From: Ectobius pallidus
Taxonomy: Eukaryota; Arthropoda; Insecta; Blattodea; Ectobiidae
Assembly (NCBI GenBank): GCA_964059195.1
Contig: CAXKWD010000009.1
Coordinates: forward strand, 149,849,890 to 149,913,889
Direction of reading: 5' to 3'
Length of the DNA: 64,000 nt
In this document: piece by piece, positions 62,641 to 64,000 of the stretch
Position numbering within the stretch: position 1 is the first letter of the stretch
Layout of the letters: the number at the start of each line of letters is the position of its first letter
Notes under the pieces: generated by a model
What the model was told of the DNA's origin: nothing
Databases searched by the model: none
What the model saw: only the letters and a program-made list of their open reading frames with translations
Program-made: the position numbers and the translations under genes

Positions 62641-62644
62641 ACTA

Positions 62645-63387
62645 CAGTGCACACCGCTTATTGTGATCACTTCGGGACGCAGCTAATCTGATAACAGTAG
62701 CCGAAGGAATTAAATGAAGGTTATTTGTTCATATAGAAGATAATACAATACAAAACAGAATTAAAAGCTATTTATTCGTAAATTAATACGTAACTTGAAT
62801 CATTGAACCACTCATAGTACAGTAATAGACTGCAAACAACTATTTTTTCAACCTGTAACAAAGTTTTTAATTGTTTTTACTTTCCTTTAGGAGTCCATTA
62901 ACCAATACTCCATACTTAGTTACAAGTGTTTTTGGAAGTCTGTACTGATCTGTAGCGAACACCGCGTAGCAAAACATCTAATTCCTGTTCGTCTTTTAAA
63001 TTTTACACTAGCCATCACTGCATGTCAACACTGTTTTCTTCATAAATCAAAAGCTACAGCTTACCTGAGGGGTGAAACGTGTTTTATTGCTTAAAAGGGA
63101 AAGTTAGGTAACGCCACCCGCTCGAACCGGTCATCCTGTGAGCTGGGAACAGAATTGCTACCTCCAGTACAACACAATACAGTTGAGTTAGAAACGAAAC
63201 CCTTAAAAACGAAATTTTGAATGATTTACAGTACTTTGAACTAAATCCGCAGAAAGGAAAGTGTGATAACATAAACCGAATCTTTGATCACAGTAAATGA
63301 CATTCTGTCAATATACGAGTATTAATCCATACGGGACTTCGTAAAAGTGATAACATTATCTGCAATTGCATTAAGCAGCGTTCACTG
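62645..63387 (+). mobile_element. Pogo/Tigger-like MITE, copy B (743 bp)
   Basis: Tips CAGTGCACACCGCTTATTG and the complement CAGTGAACGCTGCTTAATG, with TA on both sides. Homologous to 49495-50310 with several indels. Confidence 0.8.
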
Positions 63388-64000
63388 TATTCAGAATTTC
63401 ATATTTCAGTGGAAATAAAAAATTGAATCAAGACAATGAGCTAATTAGAGGTTATGTTATCGGTAAACCCACTTTTGTTTTATTAAATTATCAGATCCAG
63501 CCAATTATGTGAAGAAAAAAAATTGTTTGTATAGTTAATGGCATAATCAGAAGTATTTCTGGGGGGGGGGGGGAACAAGCTACATATTACAATTCTGCAG
63601 TCTTCGCCTTTAACTTCATATTTTTTCTGCCTATTTTTAAAATTCCTGTGGAATTGCCCAACTCATGTATAATTTAGGTTAACAGGATAAGAAGTACCGG
63701 TAAGTAGTAATTCTATTGATGATGCTACAGTATTTTCTTCTCTCTCTTTTTCCATGCTCTCATCAGCCAAATGCATGATTAATTTAGTTATATTCCCCCC
63801 CCCCCTAATTTCTAACGTGTCCTGGGTTTTTCCAAATGAAAAAACACAAGTACATTATGGAAATTCTAAGTCAATCGGACTTTTAAATTAACTTCTGTCT
63901 CTCTTCTTCTCTAAGTTCGTCACTCATTTGCCACAATCTACATTTTATATATGTTTATCGTGACTTTAGCACTTTTAAAAATATAGGGTAATGAATATTT
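63388..64000. other. Window end, no gene
   Basis: Contains poly-G (63560-63573) and poly-C (63796-63806) runs and AT-rich sequence. Nothing assigned. Confidence 0.5.

Overview
The window is eukaryotic and almost certainly from an insect with a large, transposon-rich genome. A cockroach- or termite-like (hemimetabolous) host is my best guess, and it is inference only. The evidence is long AT-rich introns with GT/AG borders, tRNA-headed SINEs, decayed LINE, Penelope, mariner, pogo, hAT, PIF/Harbinger-like and Helitron copies, and no prokaryotic gene layout.

The one clearly recognisable host gene is a plus-strand SCAMP (secretory carrier-associated membrane protein). It has eight coding exons from the ATG at 9077 to the stop at 33427. 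All splice junctions keep phase and the product is 358 aa: NPF repeats, a Pro/Gln-rich linker, a coiled coil, four membrane segments with the SCAMP E-peptide, and a short tail. Its introns hold most of the window's transposon debris. Intron 3 also holds a modular array of duplicated blocks with five identical 42-bp hairpins.

The most striking structure is a pair of practically identical 6024-bp elements (2700-8723 and 37637-43660, same orientation). Each is flanked by its own perfect 8-bp target-site duplication and ends in TAGAGATGGG inverted termini rich in GTTAC motifs, which is a hAT-type signature. No hAT transposase is visible. Instead each carries a complete nested 2266-bp element with its own about 28-bp inverted repeats and 7-bp duplication. 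This encodes a THAP zinc-finger protein and, one frameshift later, a protein like the C-terminal part of P-element/THAP9-type transposases. So a P-like passenger travels inside a hAT-like carrier. Both copies lie just upstream of a start codon: SCAMP (about 350 bp) and a putative small membrane-protein gene (43704, 44 bp).

The right half (43.7-64 kb) holds the first two exons of that putative gene, then many short DNA transposons, Helitron termini, a nested pogo element, two pairs of duplicated MITEs, and five exon-like modules (49.0, 50.4, 52.8, 54.5 and 56.9 kb). These modules share sequence and splice-site context and look like a tandemly duplicated exon. No CRISPR, rRNA or intact tRNA gene was seen.
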